DNA from: Gallionellaceae bacterium
GTDB lineage: Bacteria; Pseudomonadota; Gammaproteobacteria; Burkholderiales; Thiobacillaceae
Assembly (NCBI GenBank): GCA_028714735.1
Contig: JAQTLU010000016.1
Span: 9,854 to 68,097, forward strand
Reading direction: 5' to 3'
Length of the DNA: 58,244 nucleotides
In this document: piece after piece, positions 8,385 to 16,448 of the stretch
Numbering within the stretch: the stretch's first letter is position 1
How the letters are laid out: the number at the start of each line of letters is the position of its first letter
Translations under genes and position numbers: made by a program
The notes under the pieces: model-generated
Told to the model about the DNA's origin: nothing
Seen by the model: the letters and a program-made list of their open reading frames with translations, nothing else
Databases searched by the model: none

Positions 8385-9812
8385 TCAGCCCAGGTTGACC
8401 GGGACGAAGATCTTCATGTCGTCGCGCTGGATCAGCAGGGCGATATGGCGCCCGGCCTTGCTTGCCAGGAGGCGCAGCTCCTCGACGTTGCGCAGGGGGG
8501 TGCCGTTGGCGGCCAGGATGATATCGCCCTGCTGCACCCCGGCCCGGGCGGCGGGACCGGTGACCTCTTCCACTTCCAGGTTGCCATCGGTGTGCAGTTG
8601 CGCCCGGTCGGACGGTGTCAGCTCGCGCAGCGCCAGGCCCAGGCGGCCCGGTTCGCCGTTGCCGGCGGCGGCCGTTTCGGTCCGCTCGGTCAACTCGCCG
8701 ACCTTCACGGTCAGGTGCTTGCCGGCATGGTCGTGCCAGATGTCCAGGCCGGCCTCGCTGCCCGGCTTGATCTCGGCAACCAGGGCAGGCAAATCCTTCG
8801 CGGCGGCGACCGGATGGCCGTCGATGGCCAGGACGACATCGCCGGGTTGCAGGCCGGCCTTGTCGGCCGGGCTGTTGCGTTCGACCGAGGCGACCAGGGC
8901 GCCGTCGGCGCTCTTCAGGCCGAACGATGCGGCCAGGTCCTGGTTCAGGTCCTGGATGGCGGCGCCGATGCGTCCGCGCACCACCTTGCCATGCTTGACG
9001 ATCTGGTCCTCCACCTTCATGGCGATGTCGATCGGGATCGCGAACGACAGCCCCTGGTAGCCGCCCGAACGGCTGTAGATCTGCGAATTGATGCCGACCA
9101 CCTCGCCCTTCATGTTGAACAGCGGGCCGCCGGAGTTGCCCGGGTTGACCGCCACGTCGGTCTGGATGAAGGGCACGTAGTTCTCGTCCGGCAAGGCGCG
9201 CGCCTTGGCCGAGACGATGCCGGCGGTGACGCTGTTGTCGAAGCCGAACGGCGAGCCGATGGCCAGTACCCACTCGCCGACGTTGAGCTGGTCGGGGTTA
9301 CCCTGGCGCACCACCGGCAGATCCTTCGCGGCGATCTTGATCACCGCCACGTCGGAGGGCCTGTCGTAGCCGATCACCTTGGCCTTGAATTCGCGTTTGT
9401 CGGTCAGTTTCACGGTGACCTCGCTGCTGTCGGCGACGACGTGGGCGTTGGTCAGGATCAGGCCGTCGCTGCTGACGATGAAGCCGGAGCCTTCGGCCAT
9501 GTGCGGGCCGTCCTGGCGTGGCATCGGGATGCCGAAATGGCGGAAGAAGTCGAAGGCCGGGTTGTCGGAGTCGACACCGGGCCTGTTGCGGCGGCCATCG
9601 CTGGCGATGGTGATGTTCACCACGCTGGGGCCGTAGGCCTTGGCGATGGCGCTGAAGTCGGGCAGGCCGCCCACGGCCTGGATGATCGGCGCTTGCGTGG
9701 CGGCGACCTCGGCATGCGAGTCATGGCTGACTGACCACCAGTTGTAGCCCGCCGCCAGCACGGCCAGCAGACCGGCCACCGGTAACGCGCGGTTGATAAA
9801 CTTCGATTGCAT
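8385..9812 (-). CDS. HtrA/Do-like periplasmic serine protease with two PDZ domains
   Basis: 475 residues from ATG 9812 behind a strong AAGGAGG SD. An N-terminal membrane anchor or signal lies at about 8-27. In the trypsin-like domain the triad is intact: His124 (TNAHVV), Asp154 (RPSDVAVIKI), Ser227 (GNSGGP). PDZ1 covers about 265-360 and PDZ2 about 375-470 (GPAARAGVQQGDIILAANG). This is the DegP/DegQ/MucD layout for envelope protein quality control. The longer in-frame extension to 11303 has no SD, overlaps the HPP and LysR genes and is not real. Downstream the gene converges on the STAS gene 20 bp away. Confidence 0.95.
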   Translation of the reverse strand: MQSKFINRALPVAGLLAVLAAGYNWWSVSHDSHAEVAATQAPIIQAVGGLPDFSAIAKAYGPSVVNITIASDGRRNRPGVDSDNPAFDFFRHFGIPMPRQDGPHMAEGSGFIVSSDGLILTNAHVVADSSEVTVKLTDKREFKAKVIGYDRPSDVAVIKIAAKDLPVVRQGNPDQLNVGEWVLAIGSPFGFDNSVTAGIVSAKARALPDENYVPFIQTDVAVNPGNSGGPLFNMKGEVVGINSQIYSRSGGYQGLSFAIPIDIAMKVEDQIVKHGKVVRGRIGAAIQDLNQDLAASFGLKSADGALVASVERNSPADKAGLQPGDVVLAIDGHPVAAAKDLPALVAEIKPGSEAGLDIWHDHAGKHLTVKVGELTERTETAAAGNGEPGRLGLALRELTPSDRAQLHTDGNLEVEEVTGPAARAGVQQGDIILAANGTPLRNVEELRLLASKAGRHIALLIQRDDMKIFVPVNLG

Positions 9813-9942
9813 GGTGCCTCCTTGGGAAACAATCACCATGCGGGCAGGCTGCCTCGGACGGGTCCGGCAGCCGCCACGCACTAGTTGCATTGGTTCCGGA
9901 TAGAGTGCCGGCGGGGGAAAAAGTTTTTTACCGATTTGTATG

Positions 9943-9966
9943 CCGGCCGGGTCTTTGCCCGGCCGG
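9943..9966. terminator. Hairpin between the HPP and HtrA genes
   Basis: A perfect 9-bp inverted repeat, CCGGCCGGG (9943-9951) and CCCGGCCGG (9958-9966), closes a 6-base loop just downstream of the HPP stop (9974). An A/T-rich stretch lies 5-35 bases further in the minus direction, but there is no adjoining T-run. It is probably the 3' end of the HPP transcript. Confidence 0.5.
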
Positions 9967-9973
9967 ACCGGTT

Positions 9974-10672
9974 TCACCCGCCGGCCGGTGTGTCGACGTG
10001 CCCCATGGCCAGGCGGTAGATGCGCAACAGATCGTCCTCGCTGATGTCGATGAAGGTGTCGATCTGGGACAGGGCATAGACCAGGTTGCTGTGGGCGATC
10101 AGGGATTTTTCCTCGGCCACGCCAACATTCCGGGTCGGCCCCAGCCGGGCGACCCAGAGCGGATAGCGGCGATGGATGAACGGGGCGTTGAACAGCATGG
10201 CCACGCTGAGCAAGATCAGTACGTTGAGCAGCAGGGGCGTCACCAGATAGGCGTAGCCCAGGGTGTGCACCGTTTCGCCGCCCATCACCACGGCCAGGGC
10301 GGCGGCTCCGCCGGGCGGGTGCAGGCAGCGCAGGTAGTACATCGCGGCGATGGCCAGGCCGACCGCCAGCGCGGCGGCGGTCAGGGTGTCGTCGATAAGC
10401 AGGGCGCAGGTGATGCCGATGGCGGAAGACAGCATGTGGCCGCCCAGCACCGGCCAGGGTTGCGACAGCGGGCTGTGGGGCGCGGCGAACAGGAGCACGG
10501 CGGAGGCGCCCATCGAGGTCACCACCAGGGCCGTGCCCTGGCTGTCGAGGATGCCCCGGCTGATGGCCAGCACGCCGAGGATGCCGAGGAAGGCGCCCAG
10601 GGCCGATAGCAGTTTTTCGCCGTGGCTGGCCGGGTGCGGGTCCTGGCCCAGCCAGGATTTCCATCTGTTCAT
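9974..10672 (-). CDS. HPP-family membrane protein (possible nitrite transporter)
   Basis: 232 residues from ATG 10672. A TTG three codons upstream (10681) has the better SD (GAGGAAA) and may be the true start. Four to five membrane segments carry the family signature CLHPPGGAAALAVVMGG, followed by a hydrophilic C-terminal tail (about 170-232). HPP proteins in plastids and cyanobacteria transport nitrite. This copy sits 2 kb from narXL and the nar operon, which fits nitrite handling, but the function here is inferred from family and position. It is divergent from a LysR regulator across 122 bp. Confidence 0.82.
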   Translation of the reverse strand: MNRWKSWLGQDPHPASHGEKLLSALGAFLGILGVLAISRGILDSQGTALVVTSMGASAVLLFAAPHSPLSQPWPVLGGHMLSSAIGITCALLIDDTLTAAALAVGLAIAAMYYLRCLHPPGGAAALAVVMGGETVHTLGYAYLVTPLLLNVLILLSVAMLFNAPFIHRRYPLWVARLGPTRNVGVAEEKSLIAHSNLVYALSQIDTFIDISEDDLLRIYRLAMGHVDTPAGG

Positions 10673-10743
10673 TATCTTCAAGGGGATTTCCTCGCTCGAT
10701 AGGTTCGGGCTGAGTGTATGAGTTAGGCATACTATTGAACAAA

Positions 10744-10768
10744 CGATATATATTGGTTTCATATATCG
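10744..10768. promoter_or_regulatory. Candidate LysR-type operator between the HPP and LysR genes
   Basis: An interrupted palindrome CGATATAT-N9-ATATATCG (10744-10751 and 10761-10768) lies in the A/T-rich divergent intergenic region, 26 bp before the LysR start. Its size and symmetry fit a LysR-family T-N11-A type site. It could serve autoregulation and control of the HPP gene. Confidence 0.5.
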
Positions 10769-10794
10769 GATATTCAAATACATGATGGGGTCTT

Positions 10795-11658
10795 ATGGAC
10801 ATCGAATACGCCCGTACCTTCCTGGCCGTGGCGGCCGCCGGCAATTTTGTCGGGGCCGCCGAGCGCCTGCATGTCACCCAGTCCACGGTCAGCGCGCGCA
10901 TCCAGACCCTGGAGACCCAGATGGGCGCGCGCCTGTTCCGGCGCGGCCGTTCCGGCGCCGAACTGACCGCGGCCGGGCAGCGCTTCCTGCGCCACGCCAA
11001 GACCCTGGTGCGTACCTTGGCGCAGGCCCGCCACGAGGTCAGCCTGCCCTCGGGTTTCAGCGGTGGCCTGACCCTGAGCGGACGCAATGCGCTGTGGGAG
11101 GACTTCCTGCCCCATTGGGTCGACTGGATGCGCGCCAATGTGCCGGATGTCAGCCTGCGTCTGGAGATCGGCTTCGAGGAGGGCATCATGCAGGGTCTGG
11201 TGCAGGGTCTCGTCGATATCGGCGTCATGTACACGCCGGAGCGCCGGCCCGGGCTGGCCGTGGAACACCTGTTCGATGAGTCGCTGGTGCTGGTTTCCAG
11301 CAACCCGTCCCGGCCCTGGCCGGATCAGGACTACATCCACGTCGACTGGGGGGCGGAGTTCCACGCCCAGTTCGGGGCCCGTTTCCCGGACATGGAGACG
11401 TCGGCGCGTACCGCCAATATCGGCTGGATTGCCCAGCAGCTCATGCAGTCGCAGGGCGGCTCGGCCTATCTGCCGCTGCGCAGCGTGCGTGGCTTGATCG
11501 AGCAGGGCCGGTTGTGGCGGGTGCATGAAAGCCCGCTGATCGCCATGCCGACCTACATGGTGTTTCCCATGGATCGGGATGAGGCCCATCTGGCCCGCGC
11601 CGTGCAGCGTCTGCGTCTGCTGGGCGCCGAGGAACGCGCGAAAGAGGCCAAGGGCTAG
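10795..11658 (+). CDS. LysR-family transcriptional regulator
   Basis: 287 residues. An N-terminal winged HTH covers about 1-60 (YARTFLAVAAAGNFVGAAERL, HVTQSTVSARIQTLE) and a linker helix about 60-90. The substrate-binding domain starts near GGLTLSGRNALW, slightly shorter than usual. The effector is unknown. It is divergent from the HPP gene, the classic layout for a LysR regulator and its target. The 3' end overlaps the minus-strand MOSC gene by four bases (stops 11656-11658 and 11657-11655). Confidence 0.92.
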   Translation: MDIEYARTFLAVAAAGNFVGAAERLHVTQSTVSARIQTLETQMGARLFRRGRSGAELTAAGQRFLRHAKTLVRTLAQARHEVSLPSGFSGGLTLSGRNALWEDFLPHWVDWMRANVPDVSLRLEIGFEEGIMQGLVQGLVDIGVMYTPERRPGLAVEHLFDESLVLVSSNPSRPWPDQDYIHVDWGAEFHAQFGARFPDMETSARTANIGWIAQQLMQSQGGSAYLPLRSVRGLIEQGRLWRVHESPLIAMPTYMVFPMDRDEAHLARAVQRLRLLGAEERAKEAKG

Positions 11659-12323
11659 TCGCCCAGCCGCCTGGCCGCGCGCTCGCGCCAACCGGCCGCA
11701 AGGACGTCGAGCCGGGCCAGTTCGGCCAGGGCTTCGGCATCGATGGCCGGGCCGAACAGCACCCGCCAGAGCCGGCTCAGGGGCCAGTCCGGCCAGCCCC
11801 GCTCGATCAGCTCGAAATGGTCGCCGGCGGCGACCTCGCCCGGTTCCAGCACCCGGTAGTACCAGCCGGTGCGGCCGCTGATCAGGACACGGGTGACCAT
11901 GTCGGCCACGCCGAAGCGCTGGTTCAGTTTCCAGCACGGCTGCCGGCCCTGGGCGACCTGGATGACGGCGGTGCCGAGCCGGAATATGTCGCCCAGGCAG
12001 ACGTTGGCCTCGGTCATGCCCAGGGTGGCCAGGTTTTCCCCGAAGGCGCCCGGCGTGTGCAGCAGGCCGGCCTGTGCCGGCAGTTCCATGAGCCAGGCCC
12101 CGTAATGATCGAAGGGGTAATGGTGCAGCGCCTTGTCCGGGCCGCCGTGATGCACCTGGTCGGCCTGCTGGTCGCCGGCGAGGCCATGCCGGCCGACGGC
12201 GACGCGCCCGGCCACCGGCAGTTTGGCGATCGCACTCGACTCGCCCTGGGGGCCGAAGGGGATGATCCGTCCGCTGCGCAGGCTCAGCAGGGGGACGGAC
12301 AAGGTCGGGACGGTCCTGGTCAT
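11655..12323 (-). CDS. MOSC-domain protein (YiiM-like)
   Basis: 222 residues from ATG 12323. The MOSC core is visible: GLAGDQQADQVHHGGPDKAL, then HYPFDHYGAW, GAFGENLATLGM, VCLGDIFRLGTAVIQVAQGR and QPCWKLN, which carries the conserved Cys. YiiM-type MOSC proteins bind molybdenum cofactor and reduce N-hydroxylated compounds. Its ATG overlaps the narL stop by four bases, so it is the third gene of narX-narL-MOSC. A Moco-linked protein expressed with the nitrate regulator makes sense, because NarG also needs Moco. The actual substrate is unknown. Confidence 0.88.
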   Translation of the reverse strand: MTRTVPTLSVPLLSLRSGRIIPFGPQGESSAIAKLPVAGRVAVGRHGLAGDQQADQVHHGGPDKALHHYPFDHYGAWLMELPAQAGLLHTPGAFGENLATLGMTEANVCLGDIFRLGTAVIQVAQGRQPCWKLNQRFGVADMVTRVLISGRTGWYYRVLEPGEVAAGDHFELIERGWPDWPLSRLWRVLFGPAIDAEALAELARLDVLAAGWRERAARRLGD

Positions 12324-12976
12324 GAGGCGGCCTTTTTCTTCTCCACCGCCCACACCGCCGCTTCCAGCCTGGAGTGCAGGTTGAGCTTGCGCAGCAGGTG
12401 CTTGACGTGGACCTTGACGGTACCGTCGCTGATCGCCAGTTCGCGGGCGATCAGCTTGTTGCTCATGCCCTGGGCGATGAGGTCGAGGATGCGCCTTTCC
12501 TGCTCGGTCAGGCCGGCCTCGTCGGGGTGGCGCGGCCGGCTGTCCTCGCGCATCGAGTGGGCCAGCAGCCGGGTCAGCCGCTCGGTCAGGGTGACCTCGC
12601 CGGCGGCCGCCTGCTTGAGCTTGCCGACCAGGTCGTCGGGATCCATCTCCTTGAGCAGGTAGCCGTCGGCGCCGGCGCGCAGGGCGGCGATCAGGTCGCC
12701 CGCCTCGTCGGAGACGGTGAGCATCACCACCCGGCTGTCGAGGTCCCAGCCCTTGATCACCTTGAGCACGTCCAGCCCGCTCATGTCCTTCATGTTGAGG
12801 TCGAGCAGGATCAGGTTGGGTTCCAGCTTGCGCGCCAGCTCGATGCCTTCGCGGCCGTCCGAGGCCTCGCCGACGACCCGGAATTCCGGCGCTTCGGCGA
12901 GCAGTTGCAGCACCCCGCGCCGGAACAGGGGGTGGTCGTCGATCATCAGCAGGGTCTGCGGGCTGTCGTCAGTCAT
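12320..12976 (-). CDS. narL: Nitrate/nitrite response regulator NarL
   Basis: 218 residues. A receiver domain (about 6-125) has the acidic pair DD (13-14), phospho-acceptor Asp59 (LLDLNM) and Lys109 (LLKEMD). A linker (about 130-150) leads to a LuxR/GerE-type HTH (LTEQERRILDLIAQGMSNK, LAISDGTVKVHVKHLLRKL). The closeness to NarL/NarP and the partner gene narX, whose coding region overlaps by eight bases, make the assignment firm. Predicted role: activates the divergent narK1K2GHJI genes under nitrate by binding TACYYMT heptamers. Confidence 0.95.
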   Translation of the reverse strand: MTDDSPQTLLMIDDHPLFRRGVLQLLAEAPEFRVVGEASDGREGIELARKLEPNLILLDLNMKDMSGLDVLKVIKGWDLDSRVVMLTVSDEAGDLIAALRAGADGYLLKEMDPDDLVGKLKQAAAGEVTLTERLTRLLAHSMREDSRPRHPDEAGLTEQERRILDLIAQGMSNKLIARELAISDGTVKVHVKHLLRKLNLHSRLEAAVWAVEKKKAAS

Positions 12977-14885
12977 GCGATTTGCCTCTTTGCTTGCCGT
13001 TGGCGGTGAAGTGCAGCACCACGCGGCTGCCGCCCCCGGGGCGTGGTTCGAAATGGAGATCGCCGTGCAGGGTGCGGGCGCGTTCTTCCATGATAGTCAT
13101 GCCATAGTGGTGCATGTCGGAAGGTTTGACGATGCCCTTGCCGTCATCCTCCACCATGACCTCGACCCGGCCCTCGCCATTGCCGGTCAGGGCGAGCCGG
13201 GCACGGCTGGCATAGGCATGGCGGAGGACGTTGGACAGGGCTTCGCGGACGATATGCAGGACATGGATTTCCTCGTTCGGGCTGAGCTGGCAATTCGCCA
13301 TCGCCAGTTCGAGTGCGATCGGCAGACCGCCCCGTTCGGCGAATTCGTTGACCGTGTCGGACAGCACCTTGGCCAGCGGCGCATCTTCCATCTTGAGCCG
13401 GAAGGTGGCCAGCAGTTCGCGCAACTGGTGGTAGGCGGCATTGAGTCCCTCGCGCATTTCTTCCAGTACCGTCTCCAGCTTGCCGCCGGATGCCTCGCTG
13501 TCCTTGTCGTCGCGCAGGGCGGCCTTCATCCGGCTGACCTGGATCTTCATGTAGGCGAGCGACTGGGCCAGGGAATCGTGCAGTTCGCGTGCGATCACCG
13601 CGCGTTCCTCCAGCAGGGCCAGGCGACGGCTCTGCTCGATGCGCTGCTCGGCGCCGATGGCGACGCCGATATGGCGCGACAGGGCCTCCAGCAACTGCAC
13701 CTGCCAGGCCTCCATGTGCCGACCGGCGGGGATCTCCAGGATCAGCACGCCGTATTGCTGCTCGGCGTCGGCCAGGGGCAGGGTGAGGTGCTGGCGGAAG
13801 CCGTTGGCGATGCTGAAACGGGTCTGGTCGCTGCCGTGGCACCACAGGCATTGGCTCTTGTCGCACGGATCGGCGTCGCCCGGCCGCATGGTGCTGGCCA
13901 CCGCGACCCCGCTGTCGCCGCCGTGCTCGCCCAGGCAGATGATGCCGTGACCGAGTTCGAGCAGTTCCTCGATATCGCGCAGCACGGCCAGGTAGACCGC
14001 CTTGCCCGGCGCCGCGCCATGCAGGCGGGCGATGGAGTGGTAGAGCAGTTCCAGCGACTGGTTGCTGCGGGTCAGCTCGGCGGTCTTCTGGCGCACCCGT
14101 TCCTCCAGGTCCTGGTATAGCTTGGCCAGGTCCTCGGTCATCAGGTTGAAGGCGTTGCCGACCTGGCCGAGTTCGTCCTCGCCGGTGTATTCGGTACGCG
14201 CCGTGAGATCGCCGCGGCCGACACAGGTGGCCAGGCCGAGCAGTGCGCGCAGGGGTTGCACCAGGTGGGTGTGGATCAGCCAGACGGTCAGCAGCACCAC
14301 CAGCACGGTGAGCAGCAGCGCCACTCCGAGCACCACGCGCATGACCATGATCTTGGCCTCGGTGCTGTCTTCCATCTGCTTCACCAGCAGATTGATCCGA
14401 TCCACGAAGCGGCCCATGTCCACCAGCAGCGCGGCCCCCTCGGCGGGCGACGCGACCCCGCGCTGGCCGGTCGCCATGGCCAGGAAGCGCAACCGGATGC
14501 GCTCGTGCCATTCGGACTCCACCTGCCGGTAGGTCTGGCCCAGGTTGGCATCGCCGACATGGGGCAGCATGGCCTTGATGGCCTCGTCCTCCAGCGTCGC
14601 ATCGAAGCGATCGATCGCCTGCGCGAGCTGTGCGGTCGCGCCGGGGGCGGCCCCGGCATGGGCAGCCAGATACAGGCTGGTCATCTGCCAGCTCTGCATG
14701 CGCAGGCTGCCGGCGCGGTTGATCGCCTCGCCGCTGCCCTGGGTGGACTCGGCCACCAGTCCCGACACCGCCATGCCGAGCACGGCGAGCATGGAGATGG
14801 CCGCGATGGCGCCGCCGATCCTGAGCAGCAGGGAGCGGCTGAAGACCGGCCAGGAAGGCGGATGAAAGGCGTTCGACAGGGTCAT
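12969..14885 (-). CDS. narX: Nitrate/nitrite sensor histidine kinase NarX
   Basis: 638 residues. TM1 (about 20-42) is followed by the nitrate-sensing P-box, GSGEAINRAGSLRMQSW at 50-66 with the conserved arginines, and by a periplasmic four-helix sensor. TM2 is at about 185-205 and HAMP at about 205-260. A GAF-like region with a Cys cluster (DPCDKSQCLWCHG) leads to a HisKA_3 box RELHDSLAQSLAY (His near 430) and a HATPase with the N box NVLRHAY and G box DDGKGI. The Cys-rich segment before the kinase is also seen in other Nar sensors. It heads the narX-narL-MOSC operon, divergent from narK1. Confidence 0.95.
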   Translation of the reverse strand: MTLSNAFHPPSWPVFSRSLLLRIGGAIAAISMLAVLGMAVSGLVAESTQGSGEAINRAGSLRMQSWQMTSLYLAAHAGAAPGATAQLAQAIDRFDATLEDEAIKAMLPHVGDANLGQTYRQVESEWHERIRLRFLAMATGQRGVASPAEGAALLVDMGRFVDRINLLVKQMEDSTEAKIMVMRVVLGVALLLTVLVVLLTVWLIHTHLVQPLRALLGLATCVGRGDLTARTEYTGEDELGQVGNAFNLMTEDLAKLYQDLEERVRQKTAELTRSNQSLELLYHSIARLHGAAPGKAVYLAVLRDIEELLELGHGIICLGEHGGDSGVAVASTMRPGDADPCDKSQCLWCHGSDQTRFSIANGFRQHLTLPLADAEQQYGVLILEIPAGRHMEAWQVQLLEALSRHIGVAIGAEQRIEQSRRLALLEERAVIARELHDSLAQSLAYMKIQVSRMKAALRDDKDSEASGGKLETVLEEMREGLNAAYHQLRELLATFRLKMEDAPLAKVLSDTVNEFAERGGLPIALELAMANCQLSPNEEIHVLHIVREALSNVLRHAYASRARLALTGNGEGRVEVMVEDDGKGIVKPSDMHHYGMTIMEERARTLHGDLHFEPRPGGGSRVVLHFTANGKQRGKSHD

Positions 14886-14907
14886 CGGATATCCGTAAGA
14901 AGTGCGC

Positions 14908-14972
14908 TACCTCTATTTATCGGGTTGCCAGAATCATGGAAATACCCACAACGTGTCATTGAGCAAGATCAT
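14908..14972. promoter_or_regulatory. FNR-like box and single NarL heptamer in the narX-narK1 intergenic region
   Basis: TTGAGCAAGATCAT at 14959-14972 matches the FNR/ANR/DNR consensus TTGAT-N4-ATCAA at 8 of 10 positions. A heptamer TACCTCT at 14908-14914 fits the NarL pattern TACYNMT. A second partial symmetry, TTGATT-N8-AATCAA (14988-15007), has the wrong spacing for FNR. The region would place both divergent transcripts under oxygen and nitrate control. No clear -10 element was found at the expected distance. Confidence 0.5.
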
Positions 14973-15028
14973 TTTTATCCCCTGAAATTGATTTTGCGCG
15001 GAATCAATCGCTTACCGCGCTACCGACC

Positions 15029-15044
15029 TACCCATTCGAGGGTA
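15029..15044. promoter_or_regulatory. Candidate NarL/NarP 7-2-7 inverted heptamer site
   Basis: TACCCAT-TC-GAGGGTA forms the 7-2-7 inverted heptamer arrangement that NarL and NarP prefer. The first half matches TACYYMT fully; the second matches AKRRGTA at five of seven positions. It lies 109 bp upstream of the narK1 start, next to the gene for its predicted regulator. Confidence 0.6.
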
Positions 15045-15112
15045 GAGCCGCGTCAAAAGCCGCTGCCACCCCCTCTGGCGCTCGTTTCCACGCTCCCTAA
15101 ACTGAGCCCTGA

Positions 15113-15137
15113 CGATATTCGGATATCGGGGTTTTTT
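15113..15137 (+). terminator. Terminator-like hairpin in the narK1 leader
   Basis: CGATAT-TCGG-ATATCG (15113-15128) is followed by GGG and six T (15132-15137), 16 bp before the narK1 ATG. The stem is short and A/T-rich, so it is a weak terminator at best. If transcription starts upstream, it could act as an attenuator or as an mRNA-stabilising cap. Confidence 0.35.
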
Positions 15138-15152
15138 AGAGTGGAAAGGCAC

Positions 15153-16418
15153 ATGACACCACGTTCGCAACAACAGCTTTCGGTTCTCATCATGAGCACG
15201 CTGGCATTCACGGTGTGCTTCGCGGTGTGGATGATGTTTGCCGTGATCGGCATTCCGATCAAGGCCCAGCTCGGTCTCAACGAGACCCAGTTCGGCCTGC
15301 TGGTGGCGATGCCGGTGCTGACCGGTGCCCTGGTGCGTCTGCCGCTCGGCATGCTGACCGACCGACTGGGCGGCCGCATCGTCTTCTTCGCCCTGATGCT
15401 GGCTACCGTCGGGCCGATCTGGCTGATCGAGTACGCCACCGAGTTCTGGCACTTCCTGGTCATCGGCCTGTTCGTCGGCCTCGCCGGCGGCTCCTTCTCG
15501 GTCGGCATCGCCTACTGCGCCCGCTGGTACGAGAAGCGCCGCCAGGGCATGGCCATGGGCGTGTTCGGCGCCGGCAACTCGGGCGCGGCGCTGACCAAGC
15601 TGATCGCCCCGGCCATCGTGGTGGCCTATGGCTGGACCATGGTGCCCCAGGTCTACGCCGCCGCCATGCTGGTCACCGCCATCCTGTTCTGGCTGTTCAC
15701 CTACGACGACCCGGCCCACAAGGTTTCCGGCCACATCTCCGTGCGCGACCAGCTCAAGGCCCTGAAGGACCCGGTGGTGTGGAAGTACTGCCAGTACTAC
15801 TCCATCGTCTTCGGCGGCTATGTCGCCCTGGCCCTGTGGATGACCAAGTACTACGTCAGCGAGTACGGCTTCGACCTCAAGACCGCGGCCCTGCTGGCAG
15901 CCTGCTTCTCGTTGCCGGGCGGTGTCCTGCGCGCGGTGGGCGGCTGGCTGTCCGACCATTGGGGGGCCCATCGGGTGACCTGGTGGGTGCTCTGGGTGTC
16001 CTGGATCTGCCTGTTCATCATGTCCTATCCCAACACCGAGTTCACCGTGCAGACGGTGACCGGGCCGCAGGTGTTCCACCTTTACCTGGGTCCGGAACTG
16101 TTCACCGCCCTGCTGTTCACCGTCGGCGTCGCCTTCGCCTTCGGCAAGGCCTCGGTGTTCAAGTACATCTCGGACGAGTACCCGCACAACATCGGCGTCA
16201 TCAGCGGCATCGTCGGCCTCATGGGCGGCCTCGGCGGCTTCCTGCTGCCGATCATGTTCGGCGCCCTGGTCGACCTCACCGGCATCCGCTCCTCGGCCTT
16301 CATGCTGATGTACGGCGTGGTCTGGGTGTCGCTGATCTGGATGTACACCACCGAGGTGCGAAAGATGGACCACCTGGTCAAGCGCAAGCGAGCGGCCCCG
16401 GCCGATGTCCTGGAATAA
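15153..16418 (+). CDS. narK1: Nitrate transporter NarK1-type (MFS)
   Basis: 421 residues, 12 membrane segments, behind a GGAAAGG SD. NarK-family signatures are visible: RLPLGMLTDRLGGR after TM2, the glycine-rich GVFGAGNSGAALTK nitrate signature in TM5, and GGVLRAVGGWLSDHWGAHR in the second half, each with the conserved arginines of the nitrate site. In paired NarK1/NarK2 systems the first protein is the proton/nitrate symporter type. It is the first gene of the plus-strand nar cluster; narK2 begins 30 bp later. Confidence 0.92.
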   Translation: MTPRSQQQLSVLIMSTLAFTVCFAVWMMFAVIGIPIKAQLGLNETQFGLLVAMPVLTGALVRLPLGMLTDRLGGRIVFFALMLATVGPIWLIEYATEFWHFLVIGLFVGLAGGSFSVGIAYCARWYEKRRQGMAMGVFGAGNSGAALTKLIAPAIVVAYGWTMVPQVYAAAMLVTAILFWLFTYDDPAHKVSGHISVRDQLKALKDPVVWKYCQYYSIVFGGYVALALWMTKYYVSEYGFDLKTAALLAACFSLPGGVLRAVGGWLSDHWGAHRVTWWVLWVSWICLFIMSYPNTEFTVQTVTGPQVFHLYLGPELFTALLFTVGVAFAFGKASVFKYISDEYPHNIGVISGIVGLMGGLGGFLLPIMFGALVDLTGIRSSAFMLMYGVVWVSLIWMYTTEVRKMDHLVKRKRAAPADVLE

Positions 16419-16448
16419 CCCTTCAACACTGCATGACGGAGATTTTAG

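Noticed and set aside
14988-15007. TTGATT-N8-AATCAA as a second FNR box
   Set aside because: The distance between half-sites is several bases too long for FNR-family dimers.
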